Of a stretch of 24,806 nucleotides of DNA, positions 1-9,599 are shown one piece after another. Under the pieces are notes generated by a model. That model did no database searches and was not told the origin of the DNA. It saw nothing but the letters and a program-made list of their open reading frames with translations. The first letter of the stretch is position 1. Each line of letters opens with the position of its first letter. Source of the stretch: Euperipatoides rowelli (lineage: Eukaryota; Onychophora; Udeonychophora; Euonychophora; Peripatopsidae); assembly GCA_003024985.2 (NCBI GenBank), contig PXIH01S0005492.1; one strand, written 5' to 3'. The position numbers were made by a program, and so were the translations under genes.

Positions 1-631
1 AGTACATTAAACCAGGACAATTTTCTATGCTTATTTATTTATTGAAAATCATTTAACATTTCTTTACATGACTATCCTTAGTGGGTTGTTATTTATTTTG
101 GCCCATGGTAAAGTTTATGCCGCCTATTTACAGGACATCTCAACACAAAAATAATTATTTAAAAACACAAAATGCATCATAAGCTTAACCTTACTTTTAA
201 GAAGTAGGCCTAATTCAATAACTTTCAAAAACCTATATTCTTAATGATTGGATTTGATCTCTTGAAAAACAAACTATTCTTATCTAATCTAGAGACTTGT
301 AGGCTATAGGAAAAATTGTGTATATTTTTCCCCGTCTGTCTGTTAGCCTTTACATTTATCTTTACACAGTTTTTACTTATGTGTTGGTGAACACCTTTGT
401 GAGTTTACTCATCTCTCTATCTCTCTTTCTTACTTATACATCTGTATGCCCCCCCCCCCTTGAAGGGCACCATAATATAATTAATATTTCATTCTCCTGG
501 TCTAGAATACTGTATTTTGTTGTAAGGGTAACCTTATACTAGTTCCTAAGGTGGACTAAACATGGCTGAGATAAAATCTGGTCTATGGAATAATTACTCA
601 GAATGCTTTGTGGTTTAAGTTCAAACTATTC

Positions 632-634
<3 letters not shown>
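1..634. other. AT-rich non-coding stretch
   Basis: No gene, RNA or transposon end is recognised here. Visible details are a pyrimidine-rich stretch around 330-430 and a run of 11 C at 449-459. The one small open frame here (318-542) is low-complexity and hydrophobic and resembles no family I know. Confidence 0.6.

Positions 635-685
<51 letters not shown>
635..685. repeat. (AT)n microsatellite
   Basis: About 51 bases of uninterrupted alternating A and T, followed by a short TG/TA-rich stretch that reads like a decayed extension. Such tracts are unstable in length and easily melted. On the minus strand it yields a meaningless Tyr-Ile run, so that frame is not a gene. Confidence 0.97.
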
Positions 686-688
<3 letters not shown>

Positions 689-1927
689 TGTATGTGTGTG
701 TATGTGTAGTAATTAATTGCATAAACGCTCTAATCCTATATACTAATTTGAATAACGTGTTCCGAAGCCAGTAACAGCGCCATCTAACAGGCTTTTTCAA
801 AAATTTTTTTTTTTTTTTCAAAAGGTTTAATGGGTTTAAAATATCGGCGCAAGAACTATTTTTAGAAACTTTAAGTGGTGTTTTCTCGTACGTAAAATGG
901 GCTTAAACAAAAAAAAAAGGCTGATGCCTCTGTAACGGGCTTATTTGCTACTTAGACTGAAATTCAATGTGGTTAGAAAGCTTTTCTCATCTAACATTAA
1001 TTGATACTTCGCCCTCTTTACCTCTTCAAAGACCATAACAACTTATACCAAAAATCTCACTTCCTTTGATGATATACTGATACTCTTAGTAAGAATCAAA
1101 TTAAAAGAAATTTGTCCCCCTTGTCGAATAAATAGAATAGAATAATAAATCCTGAGAAAAATTGAAATAAGAGTATTTTTAAACTTACTTTTTACAAAAT
1201 AATATAGTTTAGTTATGTGGTTTGATTTTGGTAGCCAATTCAACAGTAATTTGTTTAATCTCAATTTATACAGTAACTTTTCATTTTAATAAAAATATTC
1301 ATTAAATTCTCACACTATTTTTGTACTGTACAAATCCAACCAATCTATATACATTATAGTTTAAATCAAATAATTATACAGTAAATTAAACTATTTTTAT
1401 ATTTTTAATAGTTGTAAATATATTGTTAATAATAAACCCAGATATACTGTATATAATTTTATTCAATTTTTTTCAATCAATAAATTTCATTGCTGTTCAA
1501 TATAATTTGTATTTAAGTGGGCTAGTTTGCAGTTTTCTAATTAATGTAATTTTTTTTTATAAAACTCTATTTCACTAGTATTTTTCCAGAATAAATTCCA
1601 AGTCCATTTGTTTTAATAAGAGAAAAAGAATAAATACCAAATTTAACTTTACACACCTTCCATCTTATTCAAGCTCAACTAGTGTTTATTTAAATAGCAA
1701 TTATACCTTTCCCAGGAGGATATCTATCTAGCTCATGTCTTTTAGACCAGTTTGTAATCAATAATATTTTCAGCAAACATTTTCATTAATTGAGGCAGGA
1801 AAAATAGTATTTCTAAATCAGGTCATTTTAACCTTTCAAATCATGACACTTATAAAAGAACAAACTCACAATTCAATTTCCTACAGCATAAATAACAAAA
1901 TTTAAAATAATATTCTTTATATTTTAA
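686..1927. other. AT-rich non-coding stretch
   Basis: I see no gene here. There are long T and A runs (for example around 806-820 and 909-918) and scattered TACTGTA-type motifs that recur across the window. The bases around 775-790 include a GCGCCATCTA motif common in invertebrate repeats, but I find no partner or boundary, so I do not call an element. Confidence 0.5.
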
Positions 1928-2092
1928 GGCTAGGACCGCACTAGAGTTTAAACGTCGCATTTAAACGCCTCAGTTTAAGCGCCTGATTGAGAATACATCA
2001 GTTCATATGAGAGAGACCGCACTAGACGCTTGAGACGCCTCAAACGCCTCCCAAACATCCAGTACTGCTTTTCTATTACGACGTTTAAACGT
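1928..2092. repeat. Small CpG-bearing repeat, possible end of a DNA transposon
   Basis: This segment differs from its surroundings in having many CpG and the 12-mer GACCGCACTAGA twice in direct orientation (1934-1945 and 2015-2026, 81 bp apart). CGCCTC-type words recur and a perfect 12-bp palindrome ACGTTTAAACGT closes it at 2081-2092. The composition and repeated terminal-like word suggest one end of a short DNA transposon or a decayed MITE. No matching inverted end was found nearby, so the assignment is an inference only. Confidence 0.35.
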
Positions 2093-2943
2093 GAAGCTTT
2101 CACACCTTGATCGAAATAAGGTTAAGGTTGATCCTGCTCATGAGATACTTAGTCTTGTTTTAATTCAATTTTTATTGATAATGTAAATGCTATTTTTGCT
2201 CTGAAATATTTTTAGTTGGCTTATCTATCTCTACCCTTGACTGTAATTCCTTAAGCTATCCCCTCAAGCCTTACTTCACACCAGTACCAATTACTATACT
2301 TTGAGTTTATTTGATCTCAAACCACACAGCTACCGCTTTTGTATTCATTCACACCTGATTGAGAATGCCTTTATTTAATACTTAATGCTATAGAGATTAT
2401 TTTAAATTTATGCTTCAATTGCTTTTTGGGCTGCTGTATTTGAATATTTCATTGTGATATGCCACAATTCTTAATATATCAAATTCAAAGAAAATACAGT
2501 AATTTACTAATTTGGATCTATTCCTCCCCCCCCCCCCCACCTTTTTCTCCTATAAAATATCTTGGAACTATTTTCCAAGGCTGATTATCTTACTCCCAGA
2601 CTCCAACTAACTTATGCCTAGCTGAGAGGAAAAGAGGAGAGCGGAGAAAGGTAGAAGCCCCCCTCAAGTTTTTAACTTATACCTAGTACAGAGGAAAGAA
2701 AAAACAGAAGAAAAATTTTAGTGAAAGCTGAATAGAACTTTACTTATTCTATGGCCTATATTAGGAAATAATATTGTCCTACAATCAATTAGTATGCAGT
2801 AATTTTCTCTATCATCCATCAAAAATGCTTATATAAAAATTGTCACTGAAATTTACCATCAGCTCAAATATAACTAGAGAATTTTATTTGTAATATTATA
2901 GTTTGTTTCTCCCACTGTGCAGCTTTGTTCATCCAGAAGAAGT
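2093..2943. other. AT-rich non-coding stretch with a poly-C tract
   Basis: No gene recognised. A run of 13 C lies at 2526-2538. A purine-rich patch with repeated AGAGGAAA-type words lies about 2618-2712. Nothing here supports a function. Confidence 0.5.
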
Positions 2944-2989
2944 TTTATTGCAATTTCAATCAAGTCATCAGAAGTCCATTTCAATCCTA

Positions 2990-3304
2990 TCAAAAGTCAT
3001 TCAAAATCAATTTCCAATCAAATAAGTTAACATGCCAGATACTGAACAAAGTTTTACACAAGAAGACAACATCTTGATGGTACTCATAGCCCTTGATTGG
3101 TTTTGGACAGGTTCTCCACACATTCAGCCAATACCATCTTTCTCCAATCACTCCAATGGTAGATACACTCCAATTTTTGATGATCTTATTGAGGAGATGA
3201 AGAAAAGAATGGCAGAACGTTGCTAGTAAAAGTAATGGTCCCTGAGATAGGCTGTGTTTTACTAACAAATTTTTCCAGTGGAAGATCAGCAGTTTATAAC
3301 ACAA
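2990..3304. other. Two opposed unrecognised ORFs
   Basis: A minus-strand frame of 104 codons (3304 to 2990) overlaps a plus-strand frame of 64 codons (3032-3226) on the same bases. The minus-strand product is rich in Leu, Trp and Lys with no motif I recognise. The plus-strand product ends in an acidic-basic amphipathic stretch (IFDDLIEEMKKRMAERC). An AATAAA lies on the minus strand at 2949-2944, about 40 bases past the minus-strand stop, so a minus-strand transcript end is possible. Base composition is slightly less AT-rich than the flanks. Neither frame shows a family signature. Either could be a decayed transposon exon, a host exon or chance. Confidence 0.15.
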
Positions 3305-3728
3305 ATTAACAAGAACCTTTTCCAGTATTAATCCTTAATAATAATTTCACTTCCTATTATTCACTGAACTTTCATTTCCACATTTCCAGTTTATTTCAAT
3401 TCACAAGAACTTTTTATACTAATCCAATCTATATAACGAACTCTTAACTCAAAATTTAATTTCATGAACTTTAGCGTTCCTTCAAGTCACCTATAACAGA
3501 AGTCAACAATCTATCAAGCTATTAACTATGTACCCTGTTAGTTTCAATAAAAATTACAATTAGAAATATTTTTCTCGCATACCATACACCACACTTTAAC
3601 ATCTAACGCAGCATACATTCTTAGTCTATATAATTTTTAATACACTGAACACATCGCGATCCACTTTTCTAATGACTCAATTTTTTGTACTCCGATTATA
3701 GTAAAAGTTTCATTATTTTACCGCTTAA
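3305..3728. other. AT-rich non-coding stretch
   Basis: Nothing recognised. The sequence has several TTTCCA and TTTCAAT words but no array or terminal repeat. Confidence 0.5.
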
Positions 3729-3784
3729 GTTATATTTCCCCTATTCAAGTTGAAGATCTTCAGCTTGAATAGGGGAAATATAAC
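3729..3784. repeat. 56-bp near-perfect palindrome with no spacer
   Basis: Two 28-bp arms meet at the centre of AGATCT (between 3756 and 3757). Reading outward, all pairs match except one (T at 3750 faces G at 3763). As single strand or RNA it would fold into a 28-pair hairpin. The flanks outside 3729 and 3784 do not continue the symmetry. No target duplication is visible. It could be a tiny fold-back insertion, a product of snap-back repair, or an assembly or cloning artefact. Confidence 0.95.
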
Positions 3785-4562
3785 TAGACCTGACCCTCCT
3801 GACTACTCCATGACATCCTCCCAAATATTCTTGAAGCAAGTTAATTTTTATACTTATTCTAAATTTCATGAGCAAAGATAATTTTTTTTAATTTTTTTTT
3901 TTATATTTTTTTTTTTTGTTAGCTAGGGGTCATTTTATAACTTATTTTATAATTTAGTTAGGATGTTTATGCAGGATTATTTACAATCTCTAACTTATTG
4001 TTTATTAATTTATTCTCAGAATCAATTGACATAAAATAATTCTTTTTTTTATCCTCACTTAAAAAAAAAACCATTGTAAAGGAAACTAATATTCATAATT
4101 ATAATTTATATACTATCAATTTATTCATTCGTTTTAATTCTCATCAGTGGCTAAACATTAAATCTGTAGTCGGAGTACCACCTCTTTTATTTATGCATTT
4201 CACTATTTTCCTATTAAGCTAACCTCACATTTTAACAGTGTTAACAGTCCAATAATAAAATCAGTTTGTCATCATGTTTTACCTTATCCCGAATAATAGA
4301 CTCTACGACGGTCGGTAGGCTAAAAGCTTTCTCAGTCACTGAATACATTTATATTATATATTTGCTTTGCAATTAATATATTCAAGTCTCCCTAAACTTT
4401 GTGATATTTGTCTGTACATCTAAATTAGTCACACTTACATAAACTTTCCTAAAAGAAATATCTATTTCATTTTGTCCCAATGATTTGATATTTATAACTC
4501 ACATTGATAACTGAACCATCGTGAAGGGCGTTCACTAGACTAAAACTAAATAATTTTTTTTT
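3785..4562. other. AT-rich non-coding stretch
   Basis: No gene. It holds long T-rich runs (about 3887-3918, 4042-4050) and a short A-rich run near 4061. Nothing else is recognised. Confidence 0.5.
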
Positions 4563-4733
4563 TAAAAAATGCCACACTTTTATCAAAAATACACTAAAAA
4601 GTAGACAATAACTAAAAATAAAAGCATGGGACATCCATGGATACAATATTTTTTAATGTCCCACACTTTTATTTTTAGTCAACTTATTTTCTACTTTTTA
4701 GTGCATTTTAGATAAAAGTGTGGTATTTTAAAA
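4563..4733. mobile_element. Fold-back MITE with ~72-bp inverted arms
   Basis: The left arm (about 4563-4634) and right arm (about 4656-4733) are imperfect inverted copies. They share the TIR-like start GCCACACTTTTATC, the block CACTAAAAAGTAGA, the block ACTAAAAATAAAAG, and the inner GGGACAT/ATGTCCC. The central ~21 bp contain the palindrome ATCCATGGAT. CCACACTTTTAT occurs again internally on the plus strand (4661). Nearly all the element is arms, as in fold-back MITEs. No clear target duplication is visible because the flanks are T/A runs, so the superfamily is unknown. Confidence 0.8.
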
Positions 4734-4943
4734 ATTTCTTTCCTATATTTTATTTCTTTGGCTACTCATAATGAAAGCTTTAGATATCACTGTTCCAATT
4801 ATCCTCTATTTTGTTATTGAACTGTTCAGTTTAATTGTTATTGTTGTTATTAATATTTATTATTAATTTCTCAAACATTCATTTATTCAATGTTGGTGGT
4901 TTCTTTCAATACTTATAGTAATGTATTTGATGTAGGAGTATCT
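4734..4943. other. AT-rich non-coding stretch
   Basis: Nothing recognised apart from TTATT-rich words leading into the trinucleotide tract that follows. Confidence 0.4.
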
Positions 4944-4982
4944 TTATTATTATTGTTATTATTATTATTAATAATAATAATA
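4944..4982. repeat. (ATT)n / (AAT)n microsatellite
   Basis: An ATT-repeat tract turns into AAT repeats, so its two halves are partly inverted copies of each other. This is ordinary simple sequence. Confidence 0.85.
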
Positions 4983-5029
4983 CTAGCTTAAAATTCATAA
5001 AAATAACAGAAACTTCAGTCGATCTACTT

Positions 5030-5709
5030 GCCCACCCACACAGGTATGTCTCATCCCAATCTACTTCTCCACATAGGTTTGTCTCGCCCCAATCTACTTC
5101 CCTGCACAAAGGTATGTCTCACCCCATTCTACTTCCATACACAATGGAATGTCTCACCCAATCTACTTCCCCACACACAGGTATCGCTCACCCCAAACAA
5201 CTTCCCTTACACAGGTAAGTCTCACACCACATTACTTTCCTATACACAGGTATGTCTCACCCCAATCTACTTCCCATACACAGTATGTCTTACCCCAATC
5301 TACTTACCTCACACACATGTGTGTCCTACTCCAATCTACTTCCCACTCACAAATTTGTCTCACCCCCCCCCCCTCTACTTGCTCCCACACAGATATGTCT
5401 TACCCCAAACCTACTTCACCACACATAGATATGTCTCACCCCAAACTACTTCCCCACACACAGGTACGTCTCACCCCAAAACCTCTTCACCACACACACA
5501 AGTATGTCTCACCCCAATTTACTTTACCACACACAAGTATGTCTCACCCCAATATACTTACCCATATACAGGTATGTCTCACCTCAATTTACTTCATACA
5601 CACAGGTATGTCTCAACTAAGTCTAATCCCCACACAGTTATGTTTTACCCTATCTACTTCCCACACACACACATATGTCTCACCACAATCTACTTCCCCA
5701 CACAAGTAC
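5030..5709. repeat. Minisatellite, ~35-bp unit, about 19 copies
   Basis: The unit has the form CACACAGGTATGTCTCACCC followed by CAATCTACTTCC. I count about 19 starts of the GTCTCACCCC-like core between 5046 and 5677, spaced mostly 33-40 bp. The array is strongly C-rich on the plus strand and lacks stop codons in several frames, so two long frames (5028-5855, 5149-5718) stay open. Since 35 is not a multiple of 3, these frames drift through the unit and are not evidence of a protein. Seven units contain a CAG|GT junction after a pyrimidine-rich stretch (GT at 5044, 5181, 5215, 5250, 5464, 5572, 5606). The one at 5215 reads CAG|GTAAGT, a full donor consensus. A run of 11 C lies at 5363-5373. Confidence 0.95.
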
Positions 5710-6230
5710 GAATCCTGATGTTTTTACTAGGGATAGTAAGAGCTCACTCCTATAGTGCTCGGAGTTTATTAAAATCCGACACAGAGCGTGCTCCGATTTT
5801 TGATCTATTCATTGAGGTTTTTTTTATCCCAAATAAAAAGGGATTTGAGAGTTAATTCCTATTTTATTATTTTATGACTTATAAAAATAGTTATAAATTA
5901 AAAAATCATTGGTTGTAGCTTTTTAGTCCCTGAGATGCTGATTATTATATTTGATTTGCATCTTATAATTTTGATAGAGCTATCAAAATACCATATAAGT
6001 AGATTATATCTTTTAATCGTCTTTTTATATATTTTTTATTTTATGGAACTTGATGTCTTTTATTTAATTAGCTCATTTTCATTTATTTCACCCATTTTAG
6101 GGAATATCATGCCTTGGAAAAGCTTGTTATTAGCTGAAATCGATTGGCACATGTAAAAATACTGTCAAATAAAATGTTGGATTATTTATGCAGTTAAAAA
6201 GAGTGTTTGGTGTTTTTCATTATTATTATT
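5710..6230. other. AT-rich non-coding stretch
   Basis: No gene recognised. The open frame at 5935-6156 encodes a low-complexity, Ile/Leu/Phe-rich peptide expected from AT-rich DNA. The stretch ends in an ATT trinucleotide tract (about 6219-6237) that was the target of the next element. Confidence 0.5.
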
Positions 6231-6238
6231 ATTATTTT

Positions 6239-6500
6239 CAGGGGTGTCTGAAAAATATGAGCTGGCTCGTGAAAAAAATGACATGGCTCCTGAAAAAAAA
6301 AAAAATTAATGTTTAATGACCTTCACCAATAGCACCAGTATAATAAAGTTTATCTAAAAATTAAATACATGTTACAATAGTTTTTTATGTTTTATCAATA
6401 ATTGTTACCCCCCCCCCCCTTTTTTCCTTTTGCCACTTCTTACCTGGCTCCTAACAATTTTTGCCGGCTTCTGGACTTTTAGAAGATTTGGACACCCCTG
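6239..6500. mobile_element. Non-autonomous hAT-type element (MITE)
   Basis: Both ends read CAGGGGTGTC inward (6239 on the plus strand, 6500 on the minus strand), the classic terminal sequence of a widespread hAT group. It lies in an ATT microsatellite. The 8 bases before it (6231-6238, ATTATTTT) match the 8 after it (6501-6508, ATTATTAT) at 7 of 8 positions, fitting the 8-bp hAT target duplication. GGCTCCTG or GGCTCCTA words occur subterminally. It has no transposase and contains a poly-A run and a run of 12 C (6408-6419). At 262 bp it could only move with a transposase made elsewhere. Confidence 0.85.
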
Positions 6501-6531
6501 ATTATTATTATTATTATTATTACTATTATTG
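6501..6531. repeat. (ATT)n microsatellite
   Basis: Continuation of the ATT tract on the other side of the hAT insertion, showing that one trinucleotide tract was split in two. Confidence 0.85.
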
Positions 6532-6966
6532 TTTTGTTTTTCCCTTGGTGTTAACTCTTTTGACAGGAGTCTAGTGAGCGCACTTAACAATCATTCAGTC
6601 CTAAAAATTTAATTTTTTGTTAATTTGCATACAATTATATTTAAAAAAGGATCTATAATCTTAACCCCATCCTGACCTGCTGGATACAAAAGATCTCTAG
6701 CCTTAATTCCAACCTGATAAGATGACCAAAATTTTGTTTTTTTTTAGTATCGAACATGTACTAGTCCAAGTTTTAGTATGAAACATGTGAAATGAAAGAT
6801 TATTAAGGGCAATCAATAGGCTGTTCTGTCTTTTGCATCTTAGTGGCTGAGCTCTTCCTTTTAAAGTATGGATCACCACCTAGTAGGCTACCAGATCATC
6901 AGAAAATGTTAAATAATTAGACTCACAGATGATTAATTAAAAATAAAATAATAAATAGATCTCTTT
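6532..6966. other. Non-coding stretch
   Basis: No gene. Two related short words, TTTTAGTATCGAACATGT (about 6744) and TTTTAGTATGAAACATGT (about 6771), form a diverged direct repeat about 27 bp apart. Nothing else is recognised. Confidence 0.5.
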
Positions 6967-7079
6967 TTAACCCTTTATCACTATTGTTACCACCTAATTA
7001 CTGTTTTATAACTTCATCTCCGTAAATTGTCATTAGATTTGACGGCAAGACTGAATTTGTGTTAGATATGTTTCTAAAT

Positions 7080-8185
7080 GGCAACAAAACCTTAAATAAT
7101 GCTAAGTTTACTGCATTAAAGTTATAAAATAATGTTGAGGTTGTTTCCAAATACAGTAAAACCTGTCTTGAGAGACAACCCCTTCTGCCATGAAATAGCG
7201 GTCTCTCAAAACAGGTGGACTCTCAAAAGAAAACCTGTCTTGAAAGGCCACCTCTTCTGCTATAAAATAACGGTCTTTCAAAGGAGGTGGTTTCCAAAAT
7301 AAACTTTGCCCATTTTTCAACAAACAGTGCTCTCTCAAAAATCCCAATACGGTATTGAAATACAGTACAATGTTATATTTTTAAGCATTTACACATTTGT
7401 TTAAATTTGATTTTTTTATTAATTTTGTCTGTGAATAAAAAAGGCACACTTTCTACAACTCGTGGTCTTACAAAAAAGGCTGAATTCAATGCTTGGAATT
7501 TAAAAAGGCTGGCCTCTGGTCACGTTAGAGAGGTAGTCTTTAATAAGATGTCATTTGTGTGAAAAATTGATTGGTGCAAAGAAATTGTGGTCTTTAAAGT
7601 CGGGTGGTCTCTAATAGCAGGGGTCTCTCAAGACAGGTTTTACTGTAGCCACAAAACCTTAAATAGTGCAAAGTTTACTGAGTTGAAGTTATAAATTATT
7701 GATGAAGTTGATGCCAAATGGCCACAAAATCTTAAATAGTGCAAAGTTTACAAAGATGAAGTTATTATAAAACAGTAAGTAGGTTGTTGCCCAATGGTAA
7801 CAATATCTTAAATAGTGCAAAGTTTACAAATATAAAGTTATCATAAAACATGATTAGTTATCATGAATGCAAATGGCCACAAAATCTTAAATAGTGCAAA
7901 GTTTACAGAGATGAAGTTATCAGAAAATAGTAATTAGGTTGATTCCAAATGGTAACAAAAACTTAAATGGTGCAAAATTTACCAGATGTAGTTATCATAA
8001 AATAGTAATTAGGTTGATGCCAAATGGCAACAAAATCGTAGATAGTGCAAAGTTTACAAAGATGAAGTTATCATAAAACAGTAGGTAATAAGTTGATGCC
8101 AAATGGCCACACAATTTTAAATAGTGCAAAATTTATAGAGATAAAGTTATAACATAATAATTAGATTGTTGCCAAATAGCAACAG
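7080..8185 (+). repeat. Tandem array, ~76-bp unit, 8 copies, inside the piggyBac-like element
   Basis: The landmark CTTAAATAGTGCAAAGTTTA starts at 7091, 7658, 7731, 7807, 7886, 7962, 8037 and 8116, with variants. Spacings are 73-79 bp once the inserted 494 bp between the first two copies are subtracted. Units also share GATGAAGTTATCATAAAA and GATGCCAAATGGCCACAAAA. The last unit grades into the right terminal repeat, so the array probably arose by amplification of subterminal sequence. Confidence 0.9.
7154..7645. mobile_element. TA-flanked MITE, Tc1/mariner (pogo)-like
   Basis: Both termini read CAGTAAAACCTGTCTTGAGA inward, with 23 identical bases, and each is flanked by TA (7152-7153, 7646-7647). 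This matches the TA target duplication and CAGT ends of pogo/Tc1-mariner-type MITEs. There is no transposase. The left half carries a diverged tandem duplication of about 73 bp (near 7159-7230 and 7231-7300), which makes the minus-strand frame 7347-7108 encode two similar peptide repeats; I do not regard that as a gene. It is inserted in the first unit of the host array, whose empty site CCAAATAGC is still readable. Confidence 0.9.
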
Positions 8186-8202
8186 AATCATTAAAGGGTT
8201 AA

Positions 8203-8837
8203 ACCTAATGTTTTGCACAATATTAGTGCCAGATACAAGTAGCCTATAGAGTATAGACTGTAAGCTTAAACATTGAATTATTTAAAAAAAACTACACCAT
8301 CAACTTACCATCTAACCATTATGTGAAGTAAATAGTCTTAATTTTATTTGAACAAAAAAAGTTGGTCCTTTTTTTTTAAAATAAGAAAAAATAAATAATT
8401 CTGGAGACCATTTTTAAATAACAAATATGGATCAGAGTTCTCAAAATTATTAGCTCTTATTAAATCTTCCTTTCATCTAAAACTGTAAATTTCTGTTAAA
8501 TAAATAGTGTTAGCTGACCCAGAAAATGGAACTTATGGATTACAGAGTCTTGTTTGATTTTACAAATAGTGCAAAAGCATAGAAAACACATGAACCTCAA
8601 TGTATTATTTGTTGAGAGTCCTAGCTGATGGAAAAATTTAAAACCTTCCAAATTAAGGAATCCTTTTAAATAGGTTACTATAAAGTTTGAATTCTTCCAG
8701 AAGAAGGAACAGGAATAAAACTTTTGAAAAAAGTTGATTTTCTATAATGGATTTTGTTGGCTTTTTTTGTTTGATTAGTTATCATGAGTGCAAATGCCTC
8801 AAATGCTTAAATTTAGAGTCATATTTTATTTTTATTA
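8203..8837. other. Non-coding stretch with one displaced repeat fragment
   Basis: No gene. The 24 bases at 8773-8796 match array sequence at 7852-7875 with one difference, and AAATAGTGCAAAAG near 8564 also resembles the array. Copies of that repeat family therefore exist outside the TTAA-bounded element. Confidence 0.6.
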
Positions 8838-9470
8838 GTGATTTTAGTTGTATTTATGATGCATTGGGACTGTTCGGTGAAGACTAATGATAACTTAAGA
8901 CATAAGTTTATTAAATTCCCTAGCAGATNCACACACACAAGATCCAAAACTAACAGACCTACCGTAATAGATTTTGACAATTACAAATCCAGACAAAATC
9001 TGATGAAACAAGCTAAATTACTCAAAGGAACTAAGATTTATATTAAAGAAGACTCACTCCCAGATACACAATTAAATAGACAAAAATTATATAATGGATT
9101 TATAGATTCTACGTCTAAAATAAAATATTTCATTAATTCTGCCATTATTGATGGAAATACCTATATTTACGACAAAACAACCGACACAGTTATAATTGCT
9201 AAACATAATACTCTTCCTACACATAAAACACAACAAACTACAACTAATAATCCCAACACACAAAATGAACACTTAGAATTTCCAAACAACAATACTCCTG
9301 CAACTTGCACTACAAATTCCAATAAAACCATAATACACTCCAGAATTACCAGACACTCCACATGTAAAAATGAAAATATCTATATACTTCTCAATTACCT
9401 ATTGATTTACTATATAGGCTCTAACAAATATACAAACAAGCCAATAATCAATTATAACCCAACAAAATAA
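8838..9470 (+). pseudogene. LINE ORF1-like fragment
   Basis: A 210-codon open frame contains one undetermined base near 8929. Its middle (residues about 40-105) has the pattern seen before the C-terminus of many LINE ORF1 proteins: a VIDFDNYKSRQNLMKQAK segment, then KLLKGTKIYIKEDSL, then a short domain ending in IIDGNTYIYDKTTDTVI. In that family the protein binds RNA and helps form the retrotransposition particle. The second half is Asn/Thr-rich low complexity. No typical N-terminal coiled coil or zinc knuckle is visible and the first ATG lies in unrelated AT-rich DNA, so I regard the start as unknown and the copy as 5'-incomplete. Assignment rests on pattern recall, not a search. Confidence 0.55.
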
Positions 9471-9599
9471 TTTCTCTATTTAGTTTCAAAATTATAGAAG
9501 CTTAATGACTAATATAACTGAACTACAACAATCTCTGTCATGGATTTCATTTATTCACAATAACCGAGTAATAGCTTAATGACACAAATCAACAACAAT

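Larger units (their letters stand above)
6971..8198. mobile_element. piggyBac-like non-autonomous element with TTAA ends
   Basis: The ends begin CCCTTTA inward and are flanked by TTAA on both sides (6967-6970 and 8199-8202), the hallmark of piggyBac-type integration. The left 50-60 bp align with the reverse complement of the right end (CCCTTTA, then GTTRC, CTAATTA, TTATAACTTYATCTC), with an extra ~10 bp on the right. It encodes no transposase. Inside is a tandem array of ~76-bp units built from its own right subterminal sequence, and one array unit is split by a TA-flanked MITE. Removing that MITE leaves about 734 bp. Confidence 0.85.

Noticed and set aside
621-821. Minus-strand ORF with a Tyr-Ile run
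   Set aside because: Translation of the (AT)n microsatellite and a poly-T run.
5028-5855. Long plus-strand ORFs (275 and 189 codons) with His/Pro/Thr/Ser-rich repeats
   Set aside because: They are readings of a ~35-bp minisatellite that lacks stop codons in several frames. The unit is not a multiple of 3, so the peptide register drifts, and two frames are open at once.
7108-7347. Minus-strand ORF with two similar peptide repeats
   Set aside because: It is produced by the duplicated left half of the TA-flanked MITE and crosses its boundary.
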